Position numbers and translations under genes: made by a program. From Melanopsichium pennsylvanicum (Eukaryota > Basidiomycota > Ustilaginomycetes > Ustilaginales): 64,000 nt of DNA. The first letter of the stretch is position 1. The number at the start of each line of letters is the position of its first letter. The DNA lies in the NCBI GenBank assembly GCA_900208305.1, contig OAPG01000001.1, positions 1,612,001-1,676,000 on the forward strand, read 5' to 3'. Shown here piece after piece: positions 18,494 to 29,104 of this stretch. Under the pieces are notes generated by a model. That model was not told the origin of the DNA and did not search any database. It saw only the letters and a program-made list of their open reading frames with translations.

Positions 18494-21400
18494 TCAGGCC
18501 GGGAGAGCAGGAATCTCGAGATCGTCGCCAATTGACGCCAACGCTCTTGCGGCGAGATCTCGTGGAGCGGCCTTGGTAGTAAGCTCAGGTCCTCTTCCTG
18601 CACCAAGCACATCTTGGGTGGTGCCGATAATCCCAAGCTCGAGGCCGACTTGTGTGAAAGTTTTGACCAGTTCCTCGGTGTCGGTATGGACGATTGGAGG
18701 CAACGACGTGCCAATGCTGGCAAGTTCCGAAGAGGCTCCTGCAGAGGGTTGTTGAATCGACACGAGTAGAAGCAGGTGTCGGAAGGCTGACAATAGGTGA
18801 GCTCGCTCAGATTTGTGCCAGGTAGCCGCTTGTTGTGCTTGTGAGGCGTTGCTGTGTACTCCGGGCAATAGCCGGAGCTCGAGATACCTCTTGATTACAT
18901 AGTTGAGCTCCTCTCGGCGGATCCTGTGCATGGGAATCATCCCACGTATTTGGACATCTCGAGCAAAGGACAGCATCACCTCTTCACATCGAGAAATGAG
19001 ATGAGGCAGCAGTATGATCGACAGCCTGCGATGCGATTCCGACGTTTCGGAAGCGTTGGAACTTTTCTTGCCAAATTCGGCAGAGCAGCCAAGGAAGAGG
19101 AGGTCAAAGCACCAGTATGCGAATCGCTCGTTCGTTGTCTCTACTGGATCGTCTACTCGGCCACTGCGGTCGTCGCCATCGCGTTGTATTTCGAAGCTAG
19201 ACAACTTAGATCCGAGTGTCAGGATCCGACCAACCCGCTCAATGAGGTGATCCGGCACTCCCTTGTGACCTAAATTTGGCAAGACAAATCTTTCGATCGT
19301 GCTGAGTAGGAAGAGACCGAAGCGCTCGTCTTGATCCTTGACGTTCTTGGGCAATGAGCTAGCCGGGGACGAGTCAGCCAACACTGCAGCCTGGATGGCG
19401 TCAACAACTTTGCTCCACAATCGCTCGACTGTTTGGTGGTCGAGCTGCTCTTTGTTTGCCCTGTCCTGCATCTTGGGACAACAGCGCGACAGGATGCGAC
19501 AGAGCGTCAAAGTGGCGAGCTGCCACACAGGTCGTGCATCGGCCTTGCGTTCCGTCGTCGAGCTGGCGCTTGGGCTATCCAGGCAGTCGTATTTGAGCTT
19601 GATCGGAATGATCAAAGCAGAGAGCAGAGCCTCAAAGGCGCCCCCATTGTAGATGGAGGCATCGTCTTCATGTGCCATAAAGACGCCGAAAGCTTCCTCA
19701 ATGCTTGTGCGAGACATAGCTACGAACGTGGGACTGTTCTGAGGCTTTTCTGCGTCGAGTTTGGTACCCGAGTAAGCGAGGCAGATGCATTCGGACAGGT
19801 CCGAGAGAATGAGCGCGGGAACATCCTTGACGCCGGCGACAGATCTGGCCGTGGCACGAGCTGCTTCCTGGACGTTGGTCAGGCTTGATCTATCCGACAT
19901 ATTGTCCGGACTATGTGGGTAGGCGACACAACCACTTAGGCTCGTGAGGAGCGTCTCAACCTTTGCCTCGTCGAAGCTGGCTTGAACGACGCGGTGTAGA
20001 GGCGGAAAGGCTTGGATGTAGGCCAGAAGATTTTTCTGCGTAAAATGGTAAGATCCCCCAAGCTCGCCGTCCACGTTGGACTCAGGCTTCAGCTGAATCG
20101 CGTCGTTCTGCTGCAGACCCGTTTGACGAATATGGCTTCCGATTTTAACCCAGCTCTCCCAGGCCTTCTGCCAGGCAGATTGAATCTTGGCACGACCGGC
20201 CTCGTCCACGTGCGCATCGTCCTCCAAATTGGCAGATAAAGCAGAAGTGAAGCACTTGATCGCCGCTTGCGAGAGCTCAGCCGGGCCTTGTAGGAAGGTG
20301 CGACCTACCAGCTCGAGCAGCCTCGTCCACATAATCTCGAAGTCGCTGCAATGAATCAGCTTCGATGATAGGTAGGATCGAACCACTTCACCGAAGTGCG
20401 CAAGAGCGAGACTTTCGGATTCTTGCCATTGCTTCAGCTCGCTGGGCAAGGCGCCTATGAGCTGTGCCTGTCGGTCCTGCTTTGCTAATCCTTCAACCGG
20501 CTCGCTTCCGAGATTGGATACTGATGCTCCCAGTACCTTGATCAGTGGAAAGATGTTTGTTTCTACAATCTCTTGCCATGCTTCCGGCTTCAGCATGTCG
20601 CCATACTGCTGCAGTACGCGGAAGAGATTCGAGATAGCACCGTTGCGCACCTCGGACCTCGGACTTTGCGAAATGGACAGTAGGCATTGAAGCAAGAACA
20701 GCCAGAGAGGCTGGGCCTCCTTGTCGACCAAAGTCATTCCAGAGTCTGAGCGCTTGGCTTTGGCTCGGGCGGCCATTTCCGCAGTCACGCCCCACAAGCA
20801 GCCGTTGGCCGTCAGCGCAACGTTGACATCCAACTCTTGGCTGCCAAACTCTCTGAGGCAGTTGCAGCATTTTCGAATCTCCTCCGAGTCCAGGGCTGAG
20901 AGGAAATTGGAGCAGACAAGTTGCAAACATGAAAAGCCAGCCTTGACCAATAACAACTGCACCTTGTGTGCAAACGAAGTCGACGGGAGGATGTTATCTG
21001 CGCTCCTCTTGTCATTCTTGCATGTGGCAGAACAGATTTCAAAGATGGTCTCCCAGCCGTAGATAAGAGAGTGGCCGAAGGTCTCGAGTATCTTGTTCAA
21101 GTTATTCACCGAGGTGGTTCTGACTTCCATATCGACCGATGTGGCCCTTCTTCCCTCAAGGACTCCTGCGCTCGAGAGGATGTGTAAAGCTTGCTTTTGC
21201 AGACGCAGTTTTTCGCTTTGGTCAGAAACCTCTGCGGCCTCGAACATGGCCTCAAACGCGAGCTTATTGGCGGCCTGTGATGCTTGCAAGCGCCACACAG
21301 GGCAAAGCTGAGCGCTAGACAGCGTGCTAGTCAGGTGACTTGCCACAACCTCCCATCCTTGATTGGGCGGGAGCAAGCAGAGCCGTTTAGAGTTCAGCGA

Positions 21401-23947
21401 AGCTACTGAATCCAGGCACGTTATGGGATAGAAGGCGGCAGCCGCTTCAGCTCTACTTGTCGAAGTGCGGCCCGTGAGACCAGAGCCACGTGGCGAGACG
21501 ATGCTACCTTCTGTAGATGCAGATGTCGCTGGTGGCGGCGATGCCTGCAGTACGTCGCTGCTAAGACGACAGAGTGAGGTGATAAAGTGAAGGAAAGCGC
21601 TGTCTTCTAGCGACGCAGTGTTACCAAACACGCTTTGAATTTGTGCTTGGAGGCGACTTGGCTGCAAATCTGTCACATTAAGAAGTTGCAGCTGACTTCG
21701 CCCGGATCGCATGTCGAGGGACATCATCGAGCTGTGTGTCAGTGTGGATAGTGTGGCGCGACCATTGCGACTTGTATCCGCGTCCTCGTTGTCATTGACA
21801 TCCTCGTGTGACTGCGCAGTTGTATTAAGCGACACTAGCAACGCCTGAGCGCTACATAATCCACTGAGAACTGGATACCAGAAAGGTCCAAGTGCTCCCG
21901 AGAGGTAGTAAGCGACCTGGACGAAAGCCTTGAGACATGCAAGATTGCGGGTCGATAACTTTCGTGCGATTCTCGGCTCATCACCGGTAGAGCGCAGTAC
22001 AGCGTTGGGCGCAGCAGCATCCCAGCCAGGAACGGCAAAACTGATGAACCTGGTCAAGACTACCTCTCGCTCCTGCACCAGATCCAGAGCACCAGTGACG
22101 TTGGTGAGGTTTCGAAGCGCTAGCAGCGTCTCTTCGAAGATGGAGTCGGCGCACTTGATGCGCAGATAACGTGTGAGCGCATCGCTGAGCGGGAGTGCCG
22201 ACATCCTGAGCATAGCTTTGGTGTGACGCAAGCCATCTCGTTCAGCCGGGATGCTGAGAGTGTCGATGTCGGCGTCCCGCAAGGCGGGAGGTGCAGGGGC
22301 AGCTTCTTTGGGGCGAGAGTTGACTAATTTCGAATAGAGAGGAAGCGCATACAGTGCCATAGACTGAGTAAGGAAGTGGCATGACTGGAGCGCAAGAAGC
22401 TGAAGGTACGTCTTTGGCAGAGCTGGAGAGGCCACGCTCGGGGCGTCGATCTTATCGAGCTGGTCGATGATTTGAACCAGAGGCCAACTTGCAGAGGAGA
22501 GCGATTCTGTTCCGATTGTTCCAGAGGAGCTCGAGAGGCCAGACATGGCTGCGCTTGCGACACCTGCTGCAGCTTCGTACAAGCCGCTGAAGCTGCGATC
22601 GGTGCTTGATCTAATGCGACTTCTGCGCGGACTTTCCGGAACGTCTGCATTTTCCGAGGCGCTCTGCGCGGATGCTTCATGAGCGAAGAGGCTCTCGCCT
22701 TGCAAGAGAACGCTTTGGAGCGTTTCGACAAGTTTAGAAAAGACGGGCACTGAGCCTCGAGACTGCTCGTTGGAATTTTCAGCTGCGTTGTCAGAGTCGT
22801 ACCAGAGCCACAGGTTGCGAAGAAAGACGTCATCTGAGCAGAGACTGCGCAGGACCTCCAGAGCAAGGACTTGCTGCCAGAGCAAAGGTTGGGAGCCACC
22901 ATGAGCTGCAATCTCTTGTGCTGACGGATTGACGGTGCGGAGGAGGATGGAGAGGAGGATTTCGACTTCGAGGATCAGATCCGAGCTGAACTGACGGAGC
23001 AAGAGGAAGAGAAGGCGCATTAGTCGAAGGTGGACAGGAAAAGCAGGGGGTTCGCTGAGGCTCTTTATGAGCAATGGACAGACTTTGGATCGTAGAAGGA
23101 AGAGCAACTCGGGATGCGAATTGGCCGGAGACTTTGGCGGAGAGGAGGGGGAGGAGAAAAGGCGCTGGTGGTTTGATAGAACACTCTCGATAAGTTCGAG
23201 GGAGAACGTTTTGGAGAGCGAGTCGAGCGACAAGAAGGTTGCGGGCTCCGCATTGGCGAGAGAGCAAAGGTCGGAAAATACCAGATAGGCATCACGAGAA
23301 GAAGGGAACAAAGTGACGGGTCCATCGGGAAGATCGACGGACATGGCTGCTAATGGAGCGGATGCGGCTGCTTCCTCACCTCCTCCTTTGATGCCATCAA
23401 GCACAGCATCCTCTTGCTTAACCTTGTCGAAGACGGCCATGACACTCTGTCGTAGAGTTGCAGCAGCGGTGGAGCTGACGACGGCTACCTTGCTACCCTC
23501 GTGGAGCTTAAAGCCGAGCATGAGCGTATTTGAGAGGTCTGCATTATGCAAATTTGAATATGAGGAGAGCAGAGCCGACGCGATCTGGAGGATCTTGAGC
23601 TGAACGTCTACATCGCTTCTACTTGGTGGAGTGAGAAGCTTGTTGAGCGTTGCGACGATGGTTGGAACCGAATCGTCTGGTATGAGCTTTTGGAGAAGGA
23701 TGCGCTGCAATAAAGCCATGGCTAGCGAGATGACTTTGGGCAGTTTTGTCTCGCAGCTGAGCAAGACTGGCCTGAGAAGCGGATGTTCCGACGGTGGACT
23801 GCGGTCATGTCGAGATGCAGCGAGGAACGCGTCTGGTTCGAGTTTGAGCCGAACAAGCACGGCATCGGCAGCCTGCTTGATCTCTGGATGCTTACGTCTT
23901 GTTTCGATACCTAACGAGGTGAGCTCCGACGTGAGAAGTTGCGCCAT
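18494..23947 (-). CDS. MON2: Mon2 (Sec7-related Golgi/endosome trafficking protein)
   Basis: An 1817-residue protein. The N-terminus (LLTSELTSLGIETRRKHPEI onward) matches the DCB domain opening of Mon2 and the large Arf-GEFs, and a HUS-like region follows within the first 600 residues. There is no Sec7 catalytic domain, which distinguishes Mon2 from Sec7/BIG. The C-terminal 350 residues carry the Mon2 C-terminal region, including a REELNYVIKRYLELRLLPG stretch. Mon2 works as a large scaffold at the trans-Golgi and endosomes, with Dop1 and the flippase Neo1. Length is a little over yeast Mon2 (about 1640), because of Ser-rich inserts. The ATG at 23947 opens the frame and no intron interrupts it. 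Its 3' end faces the effector gene across 252 bases. Confidence 0.88.
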   Translation of the reverse strand: MAQLLTSELTSLGIETRRKHPEIKQAADAVLVRLKLEPDAFLAASRHDRSPPSEHPLLRPVLLSCETKLPKVISLAMALLQRILLQKLIPDDSVPTIVATLNKLLTPPSRSDVDVQLKILQIASALLSSYSNLHNADLSNTLMLGFKLHEGSKVAVVSSTAAATLRQSVMAVFDKVKQEDAVLDGIKGGGEEAAASAPLAAMSVDLPDGPVTLFPSSRDAYLVFSDLCSLANAEPATFLSLDSLSKTFSLELIESVLSNHQRLFSSPSSPPKSPANSHPELLFLLRSKVCPLLIKSLSEPPAFPVHLRLMRLLFLLLRQFSSDLILEVEILLSILLRTVNPSAQEIAAHGGSQPLLWQQVLALEVLRSLCSDDVFLRNLWLWYDSDNAAENSNEQSRGSVPVFSKLVETLQSVLLQGESLFAHEASAQSASENADVPESPRRSRIRSSTDRSFSGLYEAAAGVASAAMSGLSSSSGTIGTESLSSASWPLVQIIDQLDKIDAPSVASPALPKTYLQLLALQSCHFLTQSMALYALPLYSKLVNSRPKEAAPAPPALRDADIDTLSIPAERDGLRHTKAMLRMSALPLSDALTRYLRIKCADSIFEETLLALRNLTNVTGALDLVQEREVVLTRFISFAVPGWDAAAPNAVLRSTGDEPRIARKLSTRNLACLKAFVQVAYYLSGALGPFWYPVLSGLCSAQALLVSLNTTAQSHEDVNDNEDADTSRNGRATLSTLTHSSMMSLDMRSGRSQLQLLNVTDLQPSRLQAQIQSVFGNTASLEDSAFLHFITSLCRLSSDVLQASPPPATSASTEGSIVSPRGSGLTGRTSTSRAEAAAAFYPITCLDSVASLNSKRLCLLPPNQGWEVVASHLTSTLSSAQLCPVWRLQASQAANKLAFEAMFEAAEVSDQSEKLRLQKQALHILSSAGVLEGRRATSVDMEVRTTSVNNLNKILETFGHSLIYGWETIFEICSATCKNDKRSADNILPSTSFAHKVQLLLVKAGFSCLQLVCSNFLSALDSEEIRKCCNCLREFGSQELDVNVALTANGCLWGVTAEMAARAKAKRSDSGMTLVDKEAQPLWLFLLQCLLSISQSPRSEVRNGAISNLFRVLQQYGDMLKPEAWQEIVETNIFPLIKVLGASVSNLGSEPVEGLAKQDRQAQLIGALPSELKQWQESESLALAHFGEVVRSYLSSKLIHCSDFEIMWTRLLELVGRTFLQGPAELSQAAIKCFTSALSANLEDDAHVDEAGRAKIQSAWQKAWESWVKIGSHIRQTGLQQNDAIQLKPESNVDGELGGSYHFTQKNLLAYIQAFPPLHRVVQASFDEAKVETLLTSLSGCVAYPHSPDNMSDRSSLTNVQEAARATARSVAGVKDVPALILSDLSECICLAYSGTKLDAEKPQNSPTFVAMSRTSIEEAFGVFMAHEDDASIYNGGAFEALLSALIIPIKLKYDCLDSPSASSTTERKADARPVWQLATLTLCRILSRCCPKMQDRANKEQLDHQTVERLWSKVVDAIQAAVLADSSPASSLPKNVKDQDERFGLFLLSTIERFVLPNLGHKGVPDHLIERVGRILTLGSKLSSFEIQRDGDDRSGRVDDPVETTNERFAYWCFDLLFLGCSAEFGKKSSNASETSESHRRLSIILLPHLISRCEEVMLSFARDVQIRGMIPMHRIRREELNYVIKRYLELRLLPGVHSNASQAQQAATWHKSERAHLLSAFRHLLLLVSIQQPSAGASSELASIGTSLPPIVHTDTEELVKTFTQVGLELGIIGTTQDVLGAGRGPELTTKAAPRDLAARALASIGDDLEIPALPA

Positions 23948-25093
23948 CCTGATCGTGCTCGTTCAAGCCGAGGGGGGTAAGCTGCTCCTCCAGACCAGCT
24001 TGACACACGGAAACCGAGGTGCCGAGTTGGTTCAACTTTGACTCGTGATTGTCGGCGCTGTTGCCCTGGATTGTTCGGGTGATGATGGATATTGTCAAGC
24101 CAACTATCACTTCTTCCCGAGAAGTTGCTGTGTAGACCCTTGGACACAAATTTTGAATTTGTTAGATCGTCGCAATAATCAAGATGGAGCCTCGCTCCCA
24201 CGTCCTGCCACACGCGGATCCTTGCCATCTTGCTTCGCATCAAATCGGCAGACTCTTGGGTTCACAGAAAGGCGTTTGACCATGGTGAACCCCTTTCCCA
24301 CGATCTATTGGCCAAGCTCAACATATCTTGCCACCAAGAGCTCACAAGCGAGTCAAGCTTTGACTTGGACTGATCCAAGGTCAAGAATTGCAGAGCTTTG
24401 ACCTCGAAAGTTAGCGTAACCGGCTCAAGGTGAATGTCGCGGCTTCCCGTGAAGAACTTGAGGCACGATGGATGCAACTTGGAAAGTGGGTGAGCCGACA
24501 TGCGTGGTACAGAATGTGCACCGAGAGTGTGACACAGCAGCGTGCGACACGAGACACAGAGCCAAATTACTCTTTCTTACTCGCTGTGGACGACGGATGC
24601 AGGCCAAAAAGGGTTCAACAAAAAAAGAGTTGGAAAAATCCAACTACAGCACACCCTCTTCTTGCAAAGTACGGGACTCAAGGTTCAACATCGGATGAAC
24701 CGACCGCATTGCCCATCCATCGTCATTTGTCGCTTCACTGTCTCGTCAATATTTTCCTCTTTCCGCTGCATTAAGGATTTTGCTGCGCCATATCGTAGTC
24801 ACACACAACCCACAAGACTTTGGTACAGTCAAGCCCCCCATTCCGCCGTCGACGCGGTCCCCACGCCTCGCAGCTCAACTTCATAAAGACACCCCACACA
24901 TCACCTCGAGAATAGACAACCGACACATCCGAGTCTCCTCCTTTGTCACCAAGTTTTCTGCGCTGCTCGACCTTGAATGAATTTGCGACAGTTAGGATGC
25001 TCAAGCTGTAGCGACGCTTGATTCCTCCGCATCCAATTCAAAATTCATTCTCACGCTTCTTGTTCGTCGGCACTCTTGCCAACACTCTCAGAC
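23948..25093. promoter_or_regulatory. divergent promoter region between Mon2 and the coiled-coil gene
   Basis: 1.15 kb between two genes read outward. Short frames only. The last 300 bases before 25094 are C/A- and pyrimidine-rich, like a leader. Confidence 0.5.
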
Positions 25094-27214
25094 ATGGTGT
25101 CCAAAGAAAGCGAAGTCGCTGGTGCGCCGTTGGCGGCACACGCAAATGTCGACCCTTCCACACACAGCGACGACACTGAACCACCATCGCAATCACCACA
25201 AAAACCACACTTGATGGAGGCCGTCAAACTCAAGCCTCGACACGCACGCAGCCCTTCGGACTCGGATGTCAGCGAACAGTCGTCCGGTTTCGACGATGAG
25301 CGTCCATCGCAGGACGATGATGACATCGACAACACACCAGCTACCTCCTATGGTGGTTTTCTCTCTGGCCGCAGCGACATCTCTGCTGGCCCAAAGTCCG
25401 ACTCTAGTCGTGTTTCCAACGTCAAACTACTTAACAATAGCGGCTTGTCAGTCGCCTCTGACGATCCAGACAGGATGGATGAGCTCACGCAGGAGGTAGA
25501 GGCGCTCTTTGAAAAGTTTCTCCCTGACTTCCAAACTCAGCAGGATGAGAGCGAAAAGTCACACAGTCAAGGCGAGCCGACCTTGCTCAGCCGCAATCTT
25601 CCTGCCATCCTATCCGAATTCGAGAGGCAGAGAAATCATCCCCTGATCGATCCCAAAGTCTACAGCATGCTCGAGGCTTTTGTGAACGAGAATCCAGATG
25701 CTCCCATCTCTTCCAACATGCTCGTACACCTCATTCATGCACTTGAGTCCAGCGCACGATCCGTCATTTCCGACGATATGGACCCAAAGACTCCATCGCT
25801 CATGGATAGACAAACGTCGCATAGTACCGGCAACGACTCCACACCGATCGCCGCATCAGACGATCTCGCTGATCTGAGTCACGAAGAGTATCTCATCAGG
25901 GACATCGAAGGCAGCCGTGACAACTCCAGAGAGCTCTCTGCAGAAGCGGCCATCATCCTAAACCTCAAAGAGGATCTTCGCATGGAGCGAGACAAGAATG
26001 ATGCCCTACAGCAGACGTTGTCCGACAAGGAGAGGCGGGTCAACACGCTGGAGCACAAGCTCACCACCGCTCAAGAGCAGTTCGAGGAAACTATGCTCGA
26101 GGAGCAGGCCAAGCTAGAAGAGCTCAATAAGCAAATTCAAACACTGCGCCGCGAGGACAAGGAGAATCGCACAAAGCAGTACGAGCTGCAGGAACAGAAC
26201 AATGCCTATGAGTCGCAACTCACGTCTCTCAATACTCAGATCGATGCTTCCGAAAAAGCCCAGGTGAAGCTGCGCAGAGACCTCGAGGAAGAGTCGAGCC
26301 AGCTCCTCAAGACCAAGGCGGATCTTGATCGTCGCCTCAAAGACTTCAAGGAGCTTTCAGAATACCTTAAAGAGTGCGAGCAAGCAAGGGATACTGCTGA
26401 AAATGCATCAGTTCAGTTGCGGCAGGAGCTGGAGCAGTCCAGAGCTGAAGCCGCCAGGTTGCAAAGATACAAGGAGGAGGCTGAGGGCCTGCAAACTACT
26501 GTCAACGAACTCGAAATGGACTTGGATGAAATGCGTCGCCTCACAAATATGCACAGTAAAGAGTCATTGTTGCAGCAGCAAAGTAATCCGGGAACTTTGA
26601 CAAGGCGTCTTGGCAACGAGCTCGCACGAAGCATGGAACTTGCCAACGACAGTTCCGGAGAAGATACCCAAGTAGAAGACAAAGACGCTGACACCAGCAA
26701 TGTTGAAGACTTTATCGAGACCGTGATTCAACGACGTCGTAGAAGAGTTGGCAAGACTCGCAGGTCGATCGAGATGATCACACAGTCTATTCAGACCGAG
26801 GTGCCATCAGATTCCGTCATCCCGGTACCGATAGTGGAAGTCGTTGCCAAAGCGTTCCCAGAGTCTTCCTCGCGAGAGTACACCATGTTCTCAAGCTTGT
26901 CTAGCGCTGTTGCGACAAGAACGACAACCATCATCGTTGCCCTCTTTGCCATTGGCCTCGTCCTCGGTCTATCCCTCAACACCTCCCGCGACATCTACCA
27001 TATCCACCATCGATCTTTGGACGCTGGCGAGTTCCGCAAGCTCAACCATCTGCCCGAGTCCGCTCAGATATACTACTACGATGGACGCTACCCTAACGCG
27101 GTGGTGGGTAGCAACTTCGTGGATGACTATGTGGGTCCAGTGCTGGATGCGATTCTGGGTCTTGCTGGCCTTGGAAACCCGTCAAAGGCAACGGCGGGTG
27201 GCATCGTATATTAA
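25094..27214 (+). CDS. coiled-coil protein with one C-terminal membrane anchor
   Basis: A 706-residue protein from the ATG at 25094 (the frame is open six codons more, to a TTG). Residues 1-270 are acidic and Ser-rich. About 285-500 is a long coiled coil with heptad-rich Glu/Lys/Leu/Gln sequence (NALQQTLSDKERRVNTLEHK). A basic patch (QRRRRRVGKTRRS) is followed by a single hydrophobic helix near 600-625 (TTTIIVALFAIGLVLGLSL) and a tail of about 80 residues. This is the form of a golgin, tether or nuclear-envelope protein, with the coiled coil in the cytosol and a short lumenal tail. No family is recognised. The tail has Tyr- and Gly-rich parts and no KDEL-type signal. Confidence 0.82.
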   Translation: MVSKESEVAGAPLAAHANVDPSTHSDDTEPPSQSPQKPHLMEAVKLKPRHARSPSDSDVSEQSSGFDDERPSQDDDDIDNTPATSYGGFLSGRSDISAGPKSDSSRVSNVKLLNNSGLSVASDDPDRMDELTQEVEALFEKFLPDFQTQQDESEKSHSQGEPTLLSRNLPAILSEFERQRNHPLIDPKVYSMLEAFVNENPDAPISSNMLVHLIHALESSARSVISDDMDPKTPSLMDRQTSHSTGNDSTPIAASDDLADLSHEEYLIRDIEGSRDNSRELSAEAAIILNLKEDLRMERDKNDALQQTLSDKERRVNTLEHKLTTAQEQFEETMLEEQAKLEELNKQIQTLRREDKENRTKQYELQEQNNAYESQLTSLNTQIDASEKAQVKLRRDLEEESSQLLKTKADLDRRLKDFKELSEYLKECEQARDTAENASVQLRQELEQSRAEAARLQRYKEEAEGLQTTVNELEMDLDEMRRLTNMHSKESLLQQQSNPGTLTRRLGNELARSMELANDSSGEDTQVEDKDADTSNVEDFIETVIQRRRRRVGKTRRSIEMITQSIQTEVPSDSVIPVPIVEVVAKAFPESSSREYTMFSSLSSAVATRTTTIIVALFAIGLVLGLSLNTSRDIYHIHHRSLDAGEFRKLNHLPESAQIYYYDGRYPNAVVGSNFVDDYVGPVLDAILGLAGLGNPSKATAGGIVY

Positions 27215-27731
27215 TCGGCTCCTTTGATATTCTATCTACGAAGCAGAGGGTGCGTATCATATTCATTGTATTCCAAAGCAAACAAAAGCAAGCCGTTCCT
27301 CTTTTGCGACTCGGCACCCAAAACCTGCTCTATTTATTGTTCCGATCAGCTCTCTGTATCAGCATATTACCAATCTTTGGCTATCCGACCCACCACGCTA
27401 AAAGCGTATATACCACGCCGCCCCCCGAACGCGCTCACTTTCAAGCTTTCCAACGACACTCTCTAGCAGCACGCTCCGAATGCAACCTCGATGGCATCTC
27501 TAGACGATTCGCGGTGGACTCTTTTGTCGACTCATTTTCACATCACTGTCTTTTAATACTTTAGTACACACTCTTTTTCAACCTTGCATTTCCTTCAAGC
27601 GAGCCAAAATGTAATTGCATTTGACCAAAAAAAAATGGACATTTGGTGAACGATGGGTATCAAAACGTGATTGTGGGTATTATGTATGTGAAGAGACTCA
27701 TATTGCCTGTACTGTAGCAAGGTAGATGAAG
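27215..27731. other. intergenic interval between convergent 3' ends
   Basis: 517 bases holding the 3' ends of the coiled-coil gene and the Rpr2-like gene. A-run and T-rich sequence typical of 3' untranslated DNA, and one TACTGTA word at 27710-27716. No gene is seen. Confidence 0.5.
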
Positions 27732-28346
27732 TTATGAGCGAGTTTTGGAATTGCATAAGATGCAGTAAGAGACTCGTTTGTTGCTATTTTTGTTGTTAGA
27801 AGGCCTTATTTTTCTGAATGTGAGCTTTGATGCTGATTTTGGGTATTGAGTTGTGGAGAGATGGTTGAGAGCTGGAATGAGAGGTAGGGCACATTTGGAG
27901 CATCTTGGGTTGTGTTTGTGGTAAAAATCAGGAACCACTCTATTGTTCTGCTCCATTTCTTTCCCTTTTCCTTTCCCTTTCTTTGCTTCTTCTCGTTTCC
28001 CTTCGAAATCGTCTGGTTCAATGTCTTCTGCCCAAAGCGCACGACGATACGAGAGGGAAATGAGCTTATCGGTGGTCCACATGGAATCCGTCGTTTTTAG
28101 TTGATTACGAGCCAGGTTGAGGAAACGTCGACTGTGTTGTGAAGCCAACTTGGGTAGGATACTACTGGATAATCGAGCTAACTGTTCCTGGTGTAGTATT
28201 TGGAGATTATTAGCTTGAGGGATGGTAAGGTGGGTTACGGAGCCGGAGGATGAGGTAGACTTTGAAGAGGGTTTGGTCGAGGAGGAAGCGGCATTTTTTG
28301 AAACAGCATCTTTGAACTTCTTTTTGGGGTTTGCTGTAGACATCAT
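27732..28346 (-). CDS. Rpr2/Rpp21/Snm1-family RNase P or MRP protein subunit
   Basis: A 204-residue protein from the ATG at 28346 (a TTG nine bases upstream also opens the frame). After a Lys/Ser-rich N-terminus, a helical region (NNLQILHQEQLARLSSSILP) is followed by LARNQLKTTDSMWTTDK and the family's zinc-ribbon: CSKC near residue 151 and CILC near the C-terminus. Length and order fit the Rpr2 family, whose members bind the RNA of RNase P (Rpr2/Rpp21, for tRNA 5' processing) or RNase MRP (Snm1, for rRNA processing). I cannot tell which. A Lys-rich insert (KKGKGKGKEM) sits between the helices and the zinc knuckles. The gene is divergent from HRD1. Confidence 0.8.
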   Translation of the reverse strand: MMSTANPKKKFKDAVSKNAASSSTKPSSKSTSSSGSVTHLTIPQANNLQILHQEQLARLSSSILPKLASQHSRRFLNLARNQLKTTDSMWTTDKLISLSYRRALWAEDIEPDDFEGKREEAKKGKGKGKEMEQNNRVVPDFYHKHNPRCSKCALPLIPALNHLSTTQYPKSASKLTFRKIRPSNNKNSNKRVSYCILCNSKTRS

Positions 28347-29104
28347 CTTGTCCAAATCATAAGATGACTGCTTCTAACGGAAATTTCGAGATATATTTAA
28401 CATGTGTAGGATGTGCGTCGGCTTGAATGGATTCGGAGCAAGAAGAAGTGTTACAGGGATACGGGACGATAAGACGTTGAATGGAGATTTGGGAGAATTT
28501 TCTTTTTTCTCGGGCTTCGGCCACTTGGTTACAACTCTCCACAATTTCTGGTTTGGGAAGGAAGTGGATGCCGCACGAGAGCTCACTGGTGTGTAAAGGC
28601 TTTGTGAGGGTGAGCTGGAAGCCTTCGTGTAACTAATTCTTCACAGTATTCGCTGCAGCCCAGTGTGCAGGCACCGCCCCCAAAGGTTCAAGTTCGCACA
28701 TCATCAACACACTCACAACTCGCACTCCTCGACCTTACCTTTGTTATCATCATCTTCTGTTCCAGGATTCGCTTCCGTTGACAACAGCAGCAACACTTCA
28801 TTTCGCTTTACTGTCAAACGCTTTTCGACCTTGAAGCTGCGTGGCTGATGGCACAGACTGCTTGAGGTCGGACTTCTCGCACTCGAATCGAGGCTATCAA
28901 CGCCGCGCACATGGACGCTCTCTAGCTTTGTGCCGAACGCACGGCACCAAATATTTCTACGCAAACAGCAGAGCTGCAATAATATCAAATCCTTACTCAA
29001 TTGTCGCTGCGAGATCGTCTGGCGCCCTACAACCGGCTTTCCCCTTGGAGTCGCAATCTCGCTGTCCAACACTAGCGCCATCCGCAGCGTTACAGCAACC
29101 CGCC
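28347..29104. promoter_or_regulatory. divergent promoter region of the Rpr2-like gene and HRD1
   Basis: 758 bases. The HRD1 frame is open upstream to 28841 but without a likely start, and that part is C/A-rich leader. No RNA gene is seen. Confidence 0.5.

Noticed and set aside
22324..22911. 195-codon minus-strand frame within MON2
   Set aside because: Out-of-frame shadow of the long MON2 reading frame.
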